Assembly (NCBI GenBank): GCA_946480845.1
Contig: CAMLLJ010000189.1
Location: forward strand, 1 to 5,359
DNA length: 5,359 bases
Source: an uncultured Gemmatimonadota bacterium
GTDB lineage: Bacteria > Gemmatimonadota > Gemmatimonadetes > Gemmatimonadales > GWC2-71-9
Reading direction: 5' to 3'
Shown one piece after another: positions 1 to 5,291 of the stretch (position 1 is the first letter of the stretch; every line of letters begins with the position of its first letter). Under the pieces are notes generated by a model, which was given only the letters and a program-made list of their open reading frames with translations, was not told where the DNA came from and ran no database searches. The position numbers and the translations under genes are program-made.

Positions 1-210
1 GATGGCCAGGACGAGGACCGACCCGAGGGCCTCCTCGGGGGAGCGGCGGGCCACCTGGGCCCGCGGGACGCGGCGCTGCTGCTGGCTTGGCGATTCTACA
101 CCAACGGGGTAGGTGTCCTGCTGGGCGGCGCGCTCGCCGTCCGCGCCTATGGCTGGCCGGCACTCCGGGCCTTCGTCACCCGGGGGGAGGCGCCATCGCC
201 ACGAGCATGA
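1..210 (+). CDS. C-terminal tail of a probable membrane protein (5' end outside window)
   Basis: Frame 1 is open from the left edge for 69 codons to a TGA at 208-210. About 80% of third positions are G/C, as expected for a coding frame here. From about residue 24 to 50 of the visible part there is a hydrophobic stretch (DAALLLAWRFYTNGVGVLLG and onward) that looks like the last membrane segment of a polytopic protein, followed by a short basic cytoplasmic-type tail. An arginine-aromatic-threonine feature in such a final helix is reminiscent of flippase-like/LPG-synthase-type (UPF0104) membrane proteins, but that is a weak resemblance and the body of the gene is missing. The last 35 nt overlap the 3' end of the convergent cupin gene. 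A competing minus-strand frame exists at 1-54, so the reading is moderate only. Confidence 0.45.
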   Translation, partial: DGQDEDRPEGLLGGAAGHLGPRDAALLLAWRFYTNGVGVLLGGALAVRAYGWPALRAFVTRGEAPSPRA

Positions 211-499
211 CGGTGCGCTCCAGCGCCTCGGCGACGCCGTGCGGCACGCCCGCCGGCGCCCAGACCAGCGTGCCCGCCTCGGCGAGCTCCGTCGCGCCGC
301 CGACGGTCATCCTCGCCTTTCCCGAGAGGACGAGATAGAATTTGTCCGCGTCCCCGTGTGCGTGCACCGGCTGCGCCTGGCCGGGCTCGAAGCAGTTGAG
401 GCCCGCGAACAGCAGCTCGCCGCGCACCAGGTCGAGCTTCGTCATCCGCTCCGGGTTGAACATCGCGCGCTCGCCCGCGCGCGTGAAGGCATCGTTCAT
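176..499 (-). CDS. small single-domain cupin protein
   Basis: The product is 107 aa, the usual size of a stand-alone cupin_2 protein: one small beta-barrel, presumably cytosolic (no signal peptide or membrane segment). Cupin motif 1 is visible as H46-A-H48 followed by D52-K53-F-Y-x-V-L-S-G60. Here the usual metal-binding Glu is replaced by Asp or Lys. Motif 2 is G76...P82-A-G84-V-P86-H87. H46, H48 and H87 can therefore bind a metal, with a non-standard fourth ligand. The start at 499 is chosen because a clear GAGGAG lies 6 nt upstream of it; the long upstream extension of this frame is only antisense to aspA. The gene is divergent from aspA and its stop codon lies inside the end of the convergent gene at the left edge. 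Substrate is unknown; members of this family range from isomerases and dioxygenases to sensors. Fold is confident, function is not. Confidence 0.85.
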   Translation of the reverse strand: MNDAFTRAGERAMFNPERMTKLDLVRGELLFAGLNCFEPGQAQPVHAHGDADKFYLVLSGKARMTVGGATELAEAGTLVWAPAGVPHGVAEALERTVMLVAMAPPPG

Positions 500-532
500 C
501 GCTGGCTCCTCGCGTCCCGCACCCACCGCACC
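500..532. promoter_or_regulatory. 33-nt divergent intergenic region, cupin / aspA
   Basis: This is all the space between the divergent cupin and aspA start codons. It carries the cupin ribosome binding site on the minus strand and a C/A-rich stretch just before the aspA ATG that lacks any Shine-Dalgarno. There is no recognisable -10 box. A promoter for at least one of the two genes must extend into the other's coding sequence, so their transcription starts are likely to interfere. That last point is inferred from spacing. Confidence 0.4.
506..511 (-). promoter_or_regulatory. ribosome binding site of the cupin gene
   Basis: Read on the minus strand this is GAGGAG, a strong Shine-Dalgarno match, 6 nt before the ATG at 499-497. 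It fixes the cupin start and is the clearest ribosome binding site in the window. Confidence 0.7.
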
Positions 533-1957
533 ATGACCGATACGACCAGAATCGAGAAGGACCCGCTCGGCGAGAAGCCGGTGCCCGCCGACGCCCTCTA
601 CGGCATCCAGACGCTGCGCGCCAGCGAGAACTTCCGCATCTCGGGGCTGCGCCCGCTGCCGGCGTTCGTGGATGCCGTGGTCTGGATCAAGCGGTCGGCG
701 GCGCTCACCCACCGGACGACGGGCCGCCTCGAGCCGCGCCTCGCCGATGCGATCGTGCAGGCGGCGGACGAGGTGCTCGCGGGGAAGCACCGGGACCAGT
801 TCATCGTGGACGTCTACCAGGCCGGTGCCGGCACGTCGCACAACATGAACTGTAACGAGGTGCTCGCCAACCGGGCCAACCAGATCCTGGGTGCGAAGCT
901 GGGCGAGTACACGCCGGTGCACCCGAACGATCACGTCAACATGGCGCAGAGCACCAACGACGTGATCCCCACCGCCATGCGGCTCGCCACGCTGGCGACG
1001 CTGCCCTCGCTCACGGCCGCGATCGACGTGCTGGCCGCATCGCTCCTGGAGCGGGGCCGCGCCTTCGACTCCATCGTCAAGAGCGGCCGCACTCACCTCC
1101 AGGACGCCACGCCGATCCGGCTGGGCCAGGAATTCACCGCCTACGGGCGGACGGCCGCCCGCCACCGCGAGAAGCTGACCGAGGCGGCCGGCTGGCTGCG
1201 CGAGCTCAACATCGGCGGCACCGCCGTCGGCACCGGCATCAACGCGGAGCCGGAGTATCCCCGGCTCATGGCCGAGCACCTGTCGGAGATCAGCGGGCTC
1301 GACCTGCAGGAGGGCGACGACCGGGTCCAGCTCATGCAGTCCATGGGTGACATCGCGACCTTCAGCGGCGCGCTCCGCGCCTGGGTGCTCGACCTGAACA
1401 AGATCGCCAACGACCTGCGGCTGCTGGCGTCGGGCCCGCGCACCGGGCTCGCCGAGATCGTCATGCCGGCGGTGCAGCCGGGCTCGAGCATCATGCCGGG
1501 CAAGGTCAACCCGTCCATCGCCGAGATGGTGAACCAGGTCTGCTACCAGGTGATCGGGCTCGATACCACGGTCGCCATGGCGTCCGAGGCGGGGCAGCTC
1601 GAGCTCAACGTCATGATGCCGGTGATCACCCACAACATCGTGTTCGGGATGATCCTCGTCGCCAACGCGACGCGCACGCTGGCGGAGAAGTGCGTGGACG
1701 GGCTCGAGGCCGACGAGGCGCAGTGCGCCTACTGGCTGGAGCGGAGCCCGGCGCTGGTCACCGCGCTGGCGCCGAAGATCGGCTACGCCGAGGCGGCGAA
1801 GCTGTCGAAGGAGGCGCTCGCGTCGGGGCTCACCGTGCGCGAGCTGGTGGTGAAGAAGGGGCTGCTCCAGGGCGCGGAGCTGGACGAGGTGCTCGACCTC
1901 CGCGCCATGACCGAAATCGGCGTGCCCGGGGGGAAGGGGATTCCGGCCGGCGGCTGA
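533..1957 (+). CDS. aspA: aspartate ammonia-lyase (aspartase)
   Basis: The product is 474 aa, full length for the aspartase/fumarase class II superfamily. It should convert L-aspartate reversibly to fumarate and ammonia as a cytosolic homotetramer. Landmarks are the N-terminal RIEKDPLG..PADALYGIQTLRA block (residues 6-30), GAGTSHNMN with T101, QSTND with S140-T141-N142, GRTHLQDATP with T187-H188, and the flexible signature loop GSSIMPGKVNP with catalytic base S318, K324 and N326. These positions coincide with the published numbering of Bacillus sp. YM55-1 aspartase. Aspartase is preferred over fumarase C because of YGIQTLRA (fumarases have WGAQTQRS), GTGINAEPEYP and VIGLDTT..ASEAGQLELNV. The closely related fumarase activity cannot be fully excluded by eye. 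Start 533 is the first ATG and matches the family N-terminus. No Shine-Dalgarno precedes it. The cupin start is only 33 nt upstream, so the aspA promoter must be in or beside the cupin gene. It converges on the metallophosphoesterase with a 6-nt gap. Confidence 0.93.
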   Translation: MTDTTRIEKDPLGEKPVPADALYGIQTLRASENFRISGLRPLPAFVDAVVWIKRSAALTHRTTGRLEPRLADAIVQAADEVLAGKHRDQFIVDVYQAGAGTSHNMNCNEVLANRANQILGAKLGEYTPVHPNDHVNMAQSTNDVIPTAMRLATLATLPSLTAAIDVLAASLLERGRAFDSIVKSGRTHLQDATPIRLGQEFTAYGRTAARHREKLTEAAGWLRELNIGGTAVGTGINAEPEYPRLMAEHLSEISGLDLQEGDDRVQLMQSMGDIATFSGALRAWVLDLNKIANDLRLLASGPRTGLAEIVMPAVQPGSSIMPGKVNPSIAEMVNQVCYQVIGLDTTVAMASEAGQLELNVMMPVITHNIVFGMILVANATRTLAEKCVDGLEADEAQCAYWLERSPALVTALAPKIGYAEAAKLSKEALASGLTVRELVVKKGLLQGAELDEVLDLRAMTEIGVPGGKGIPAGG

Positions 1958-1979
1958 GGCCCGTCAGTCCGGAGGGCCT
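1957..1979. terminator. weak inverted repeat at the aspA / phosphoesterase convergent junction
   Basis: AGGCCC (1957-1962) is the reverse complement of GGGCCT (1974-1979), giving a 6-bp GC stem around an 11-nt loop. It sits exactly where the two convergent genes meet, overlapping the aspA stop and the last codons of the phosphoesterase. There is no T-tract on either side, so it is at best a weak bidirectional or Rho-assisted stop. It may also be chance in GC-rich DNA. Confidence 0.25.
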
Positions 1980-2722
1980 GGATCATCCGAGCGGACCTCC
2001 TGCAGGCGGTACGGGGGCCGGTCGGGGAAGGCGCGCTGCAGCAGTGACATCGACACGTTGAACACGGGCGTGCCCCCGGCGGTGCGGCCCTCTGCGGCGC
2101 CATGGTGCGCGTGGCCGTGGAAGACGGCGTCCACCGGATACCGGCTGAGCGGCTCCTCGAGGCGGCTCGATCCGAGGAAGGGGTAGATCTCGAGCGGCTC
2201 GCCCTCGACCGTGCCGGCGATGGGCGCGTAGTGCATCAGCACGATCCGGCGCTCGCTGCGGATCCGGGCCAGCGCCGTCTCCAGCTTGAGCGCCTCGTTG
2301 AGCGCTTCCTGCACGAAGTCCTTGATCGCGCGCTCGCCCCAGGGCCCCAGCGTCCGGCGCCCGAACCCTCCCGCGAATCCCTTCACGCCCGCGAACCCGA
2401 TCCCGTGCACCTCGTACTCGGCGCCGTCGAGCACGTGGATGCCGCCGTCGGCGAGGGCCTGGGTCAGCTCCTCGTGCCGGCCCAGCTCGTGATCGTGATT
2501 GCCGAGGACCGCGATGGTCGGGACCTTGAGGCTGGCCAGCTCGCGGGCGAGGACGCGGCCGTCGTCGGGGAGGCCGGTGTCGGTGAGGTCGCCGCAGATG
2601 CAGAGCACGTCGGCCTTGCCGGCGATGTCGGCGATGAGCGCCTGCACGGCGCCGAGCGGCGTGCGCGGATAGTGGAGATCGGCTATGGCCGCGATGCGGA
2701 TGGTTCGGGGTTCACTGGTCAT
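1964..2722 (-). CDS. calcineurin-like metallophosphoesterase
   Basis: The product is 252 aa, a single Metallophos domain, presumably cytosolic (no signal peptide). The full di-metal signature is present in order: D15-L-H17 (ADLHYP), G-D45 (CICGDLTD), GNHD with N75-H76, H164 (LMHYAP) and G-H202-G-H204 (FHGHAHHG). It should therefore be a catalytically competent hydrolase of phosphomonoesters or phosphodiesters. Substrates in this superfamily range from cyclic nucleotides to nucleotides, lipids and nucleic acids, and the sequence does not identify one. The unusual G/F-rich insert near residues 108-123 (GFAGVKGFAGGFGRR) and the helical segment at 132-157 lie between the GNHD and third-histidine motifs and may shape specificity. 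ATG 2722 is the first start and places the DLH motif at residue 15, as usual; the preceding Shine-Dalgarno is weak (GAG). The gene diverges from the nucleotidyltransferase-fold gene across 81 nt and converges on aspA. The sequence shows no regulator of its own. Confidence 0.88.
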   Translation of the reverse strand: MTSEPRTIRIAAIADLHYPRTPLGAVQALIADIAGKADVLCICGDLTDTGLPDDGRVLARELASLKVPTIAVLGNHDHELGRHEELTQALADGGIHVLDGAEYEVHGIGFAGVKGFAGGFGRRTLGPWGERAIKDFVQEALNEALKLETALARIRSERRIVLMHYAPIAGTVEGEPLEIYPFLGSSRLEEPLSRYPVDAVFHGHAHHGAAEGRTAGGTPVFNVSMSLLQRAFPDRPPYRLQEVRSDDPGPPD

Positions 2723-2803
2723 GTCTCAACCAATGCAGGGACGGCGGTCCGGTCGGTGACCTGCCGCACACCCGGTGCGGCCGCGGCAGCATAGCTTCAC
2801 CCG
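2723..2803. promoter_or_regulatory. divergent intergenic region with inverted repeats (phosphoesterase / nucleotidyltransferase)
   Basis: This 81-nt gap must hold promoters for both divergent genes. It contains GGTC-ggt-GACC (2751-2761), a 7-bp stem GCCGCAC/GTGCGGC with a 5-nt loop (2763-2781), and an overlapping longer pair CTGCCGC (2761-2767) / GCGGCAG (2783-2789). A small A/T patch, ATAGCTT (2791-2797), lies 6 nt before the nucleotidyltransferase ATG and could act as a -10 box for a leaderless message. On the other strand the same patch reads TATGCT. No convincing -35 box is visible. The stacked dyads could be an operator, but GC-rich DNA makes such repeats common. Confidence 0.35.
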
Positions 2804-3601
2804 ATGGAGCTCGCGAATCCGGAAGCCGGCGCAGGCAGTCCGGCGCAGGAATTCTACCGGCAGGTGATCGCGACGCTGCAGCGCGCCGGCGTGCCCTGCC
2901 TGGTCGGCGGCGCGTATTCCTTCGCCCTCCAGACCCGCGTCGAACGCCTCACCAAGGACCTCGACCTCTTCGTCCGGCCCGCGGACGTCGAGCGTGCCAT
3001 CGCCGCCGCGCGCGCCGCGGGCTTCCGCGCCGCGATCTCCTCGCCCCACTGGCTCGCCAAGATCGAGTCGGACCACGGCTTCATCGACGTGATCTTCAGT
3101 TCCGGCAACGGCATCGCGACCGTGGACGACGAGTGGTTCGAGCACGCGCGCGAGGAGCAGGTGCTCGGCCTCACCGTGCCCGTCTGCCCGCCGGAAGAGA
3201 CGATCTGGTCCAAGGCGTTCGTCATGGAGCGGAGCCGCTTCGATGGCGCCGACGTGGCGCACCTGCTGCTGGCGCGCGCCGACAGCCTCGACTGGGAGCG
3301 CCTGGTGCGCCGGTTCGGCACCAACTGGCGGGTGCTGCTCGCGCACCTCGTGCTGTTCGGGTTCATCTTCCCCACCGAGCGCCACCGGATCCCGCGGGCG
3401 GTCGTCGACGGCCTGCTGGCCCGCCTCGCCGAGGAGTCGGCGGGCCCCGCGCCGGCCGACAAGGTGTGCCGCGGGACGCTCCTCTCCTGGCACGAATACC
3501 TGATCGATCTCGAGTACGGCGGATTTCGCGACGCCCGGCTGCAGCCGGACGGCCCGCTCACCCCCCGGCAGGTCGAGCTGTGGACCGAGCGGCCCAAGTA
3601 G
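2804..3601 (+). CDS. orphan nucleotidyltransferase-fold protein
   Basis: The product is 265 aa, cytosolic, with the polymerase-beta-type nucleotidyltransferase core near the N-terminus. Seen are G35-G36 with S39 (LVGGAYSFALQTR), the T-K-D52-L-D54-L-F metal-binding pair, and a third acidic position D95 in the strand FIDVIFSS. All three carboxylates expected for nucleotidyl transfer are present, so it is probably active. The segment PPEETIWSKAFVMERSRFDG (129-148) and the following D150-xAHLL resemble the helical half of DUF6036/AbiEii-like and MNT-like families, but I cannot assign a subfamily. No antitoxin or HEPN partner gene is adjacent, which argues against an ordinary AbiE or MNT/HEPN toxin-antitoxin pair. 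Start 2804 is the first ATG in frame and lacks a Shine-Dalgarno. The gene diverges from the metallophosphoesterase and precedes the Rrf2 gene by 47 nt. Target (protein, tRNA, antibiotic or small molecule) is unknown. Confidence 0.82.
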   Translation: MELANPEAGAGSPAQEFYRQVIATLQRAGVPCLVGGAYSFALQTRVERLTKDLDLFVRPADVERAIAAARAAGFRAAISSPHWLAKIESDHGFIDVIFSSGNGIATVDDEWFEHAREEQVLGLTVPVCPPEETIWSKAFVMERSRFDGADVAHLLLARADSLDWERLVRRFGTNWRVLLAHLVLFGFIFPTERHRIPRAVVDGLLARLAEESAGPAPADKVCRGTLLSWHEYLIDLEYGGFRDARLQPDGPLTPRQVELWTERPK

Positions 3602-3609
3602 CGCCATCC

Positions 3610-3638
3610 TTGTAGCGCCCCCCGCGTCCAGCCATATT
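3610..3638 (+). promoter_or_regulatory. candidate sigma-70 type promoter of the rrf2-moeB operon
   Basis: TTGTAG (3610-3615, three of six matches to the -35 consensus) is separated by exactly 17 nt from CATATT (3633-3638, four of six matches to the -10 consensus). CATATT is one of the few A/T-rich hexamers in the neighbourhood. Transcription would start near 3645, leaving almost no leader before the ATG at 3649, which agrees with the absence of a ribosome binding site. The -35 box overlaps the second copy of an 8-bp direct repeat, GTAGCGCC (3598-3605 and 3612-3619), that could be a regulator site. Confidence 0.45.
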
Positions 3639-3648
3639 GCGCCCACGT

Positions 3649-4107
3649 ATGCGCGTCACGACCTGGACGGAATACAGCCTCATCATCGTGCTCCATCTGG
3701 CCCGGCGCCGGATGTCCGGCGGCGGCGCCGTCGCCGCGCGCGAGCTGGCCGAGGCCGAGCGCCTGCCCGGCGACTACGTCGAGCAGATCCTGCTCCGGCT
3801 CCGGCGGGCGGGCCTGGTGGAGAGCATCCGCGGGGCTCGCGGCGGCTACCTCCTGGCGCGGGCGCCCGATACGATCTCCGTGCGCGACGTGATGACCGCA
3901 TCGGAGCACCAGACCTTCGAGGTCAACTGCGATTCGCATCCGGTGGACGCGGCGCGCTGCAGCGCCGGCGGCACCTGCAGCATCCGGCCCGTCTGGCATG
4001 CGCTCCAGCAGCGGGTGGATGACCTGCTCTCGGGCATCTCGCTGTCGGACCTGATGAAGCAGGAGGCGGAAGTGCACGAGCTCGTCACCATCCAGTCGGC
4101 CGGCTGA
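3649..4107 (+). CDS. Rrf2/IscR-family transcriptional regulator, possible Fe-S sensor
   Basis: The product is 152 aa, the normal length for Rrf2 proteins, cytosolic and DNA binding. An N-terminal winged helix spans about residues 1-72: TTWTEYSLIIVLHLA helix, recognition region LPGDYVEQILLRLRRAGLVESIRGARGGYLLAR, with the family-typical RGxxGGYxLA wing. A dimerisation helix follows near the C-terminus (about 113-145, WHALQQRVDDLLSGISLSDL). Between them lie C94, C104 and C110 (C-x9-C-x5-C), the place where IscR and its relatives bind an Fe-S cluster, although the spacing differs from IscR (C-x5-C-x5-C-x2-H). Cluster or redox sensing is thus likely but the signal is not certain. I start at ATG 3649, which gives the classic MRVTTxxEYSL N-terminus; an in-frame TTG at 3637 lies inside the putative -10 box. 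The stop overlaps the moeB ATG by one base, so the two are co-transcribed and probably translationally coupled. Autoregulation is an inference from family habit. Confidence 0.9.
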   Translation: MRVTTWTEYSLIIVLHLARRRMSGGGAVAARELAEAERLPGDYVEQILLRLRRAGLVESIRGARGGYLLARAPDTISVRDVMTASEHQTFEVNCDSHPVDAARCSAGGTCSIRPVWHALQQRVDDLLSGISLSDLMKQEAEVHELVTIQSAG

Positions 4108-5279
4108 TGCCCGCCCCAGTGAACCCGGGACCCGGCCTCGCGGCCGGGTCCTTGTCGCATCCGGAGCTGGTCCGCTACTCCCGCCACCTGGCACTCCCGG
4201 AAGTCGGCGTGGACGGGCAGGCCCGGCTCAAGGCGGCGCGCGTGCTGCTGATCGGCGCCGGCGGGCTGGGGTCGCCCGCCGCCCTCTACCTGGGCGCCGC
4301 GGGGGTCGGCACGCTCGGCCTCGTGGACTTCGACGTGGTGGACGTGACCAACCTGCAGCGCCAGGTCCTGCACGGCACGCCCGACGTGGGCCGGCCCAAG
4401 CTCGATTCCGCGCGCGAGCGCCTGGCCGCGCTCAACCCGCATGTCGCGGTGGAAGCGCACCCGGTGCGGCTGACATCGGAGAACGCGCGCAAGATCATCG
4501 CGGGCTACGATGTGGTGGTGGACGGGACCGATAATTTCCCCACACGCTACCTCGCCAACGACGCCTGCGCGCTCGAGGGGAAACCCCTCGTCTACGGCAG
4601 CATCTTCCGCTTCGAGGGCCAGGCGTCGCTGTTCGACGCGGCCGCGGGCCCCTGCTACCGGTGCCTCTACCCGGAGCCGCCGCCCCCCGGCCTGGTGCCC
4701 TCCTGCGCCGAGGGGGGCGTCCTTGGCGTGCTGCCGGGCATCATAGGGAGTATCCAGGCGCTCGAGGCCATCAAGTGGATCCTCGGCGCCGGGGACTCGC
4801 TCCGCGGCCGCCTGCTGCTCTTCGACGCGCTGCGCCTGCGCTTCCGCGAGCTCACGCTGCGGAAGGACCCGGACTGCCCGCTCTGCGGCCCGAACGCCAC
4901 CATCCGCGAGCTGATCGACTACGAGGCATTCTGCGGGATCGGAAGCGGGGAGCCCATGCGAGGCACGAGCATCGGGGCCGCGGCGCTCGCGGGGGAGCTT
5001 GCCGGCGCCGGCCGGCCGCTGCTGCTCGATGTGCGGGAGCCGCACGAGTGGGAGATCGCCCATCTGGAGGGCGCGCGGCTGATCCCCCTCGGCGAACTGC
5101 CGGGGCGCCTGGCCGAGATCGATCCGCATGGGCCGATCGTCACCTACTGCCACCGCGGCATGCGGTCGATGCGCGCGCTCGAGATCCTGCGCGGCGCCGG
5201 CTTCGGCAACGTGCGGAGCCTCGAGGGGGGCATCGACAGCTGGGCCCGGGAGGTGGATCCGGAGATGGACCGCTATTGA
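4107..5279 (+). CDS. moeB: MoeB/ThiF-type sulfur-carrier adenylyltransferase fused to a rhodanese domain (MoeZ/MOCS3-like)
   Basis: The product is 390 aa, the usual size of MoeZ/MoeBR. The E1-like domain (about 18-270) shows the N-terminal LVRYSRHLALPEVG motif, the ATP-binding G50-A-G-G-L-G55, D74/D76 with NLQRQ (82-86), DGTDNFPTRY (139-148), C200 in the CAEGGVLG crossover motif, and zinc cysteines C183/C186 (CYRC) with C257/C260 (CPLC). The rhodanese domain (about 285-388) has LLLDVREPHEWEIAHLEGA and the persulfide loop C348-H-R-G-M-R-S. Such proteins adenylate the C-terminal glycine of ubiquitin-like carriers (MoaD, ThiS, CysO class) and pass sulfur to it. The matching carrier is not in this window, so molybdopterin, thiamine, cysteine or thio-tRNA use is open. 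ATG 4107 overlaps the rrf2 stop. An in-frame TTG at 4152 would also give a natural family start, skipping a low-complexity PAPVNPGPGLAAGS extension encoded by a strong hairpin. No Shine-Dalgarno precedes either start. Confidence 0.93.
   Translation: MPAPVNPGPGLAAGSLSHPELVRYSRHLALPEVGVDGQARLKAARVLLIGAGGLGSPAALYLGAAGVGTLGLVDFDVVDVTNLQRQVLHGTPDVGRPKLDSARERLAALNPHVAVEAHPVRLTSENARKIIAGYDVVVDGTDNFPTRYLANDACALEGKPLVYGSIFRFEGQASLFDAAAGPCYRCLYPEPPPPGLVPSCAEGGVLGVLPGIIGSIQALEAIKWILGAGDSLRGRLLLFDALRLRFRELTLRKDPDCPLCGPNATIRELIDYEAFCGIGSGEPMRGTSIGAAALAGELAGAGRPLLLDVREPHEWEIAHLEGARLIPLGELPGRLAEIDPHGPIVTYCHRGMRSMRALEILRGAGFGNVRSLEGGIDSWAREVDPEMDRY
4127..4152 (+). repeat. strong GC hairpin at the rrf2 / moeB junction
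   Basis: GGACCCGGCC (4128-4137) and GGCCGGGTCC (4142-4151) form a perfect 10-bp stem with a TCGC tetraloop, extendable by one G-T wobble (4127/4152). It begins 20 nt after the rrf2 stop and ends just before the in-frame TTG at 4152. The downstream sequence is only weakly T-rich (CTTGTC), so it is not a textbook intrinsic terminator. It could be an attenuator, an mRNA-stability or processing element, or simply codes for the moeB N-terminal extension. Confidence 0.6.
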
Positions 5280-5291
5280 GCAAGGGAAGAG

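Noticed and set aside
113..532. Plus-strand open frame extending aspA upstream by 140 codons
   Set aside because: This stretch is antisense to the cupin, has no domain, and the aspartase family N-terminus begins at the ATG at 533.
500..1633. Long minus-strand open frame extending upstream of the cupin start
   Set aside because: It is antisense to the strongly conserved aspA, its translation is Arg/His/Gly-rich with no recognisable domain, and the cupin has its own ATG and ribosome binding site at 499.
2102..2794. Plus-strand open frame of 230 codons opposite the metallophosphoesterase
   Set aside because: It is antisense to a gene with all five metallophosphoesterase motifs intact, and itself has no recognisable domain.
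3637..3648. TTG start four codons upstream for the Rrf2 gene
   Set aside because: It would lie within the likely -10 box and adds MRPR before the standard family N-terminus at ATG 3649.
4127..4160. Intrinsic terminator ending rrf2
   Set aside because: The stem is strong but the following bases (CTTGTCGC) are not a T-tract, and the next gene starts inside or right beside it; it is kept as a hairpin only.
2726..4194. Two long minus-strand open frames opposite the nucleotidyltransferase and rrf2
   Set aside because: They are low-complexity antisense translations without motifs, a normal by-product of high GC content.
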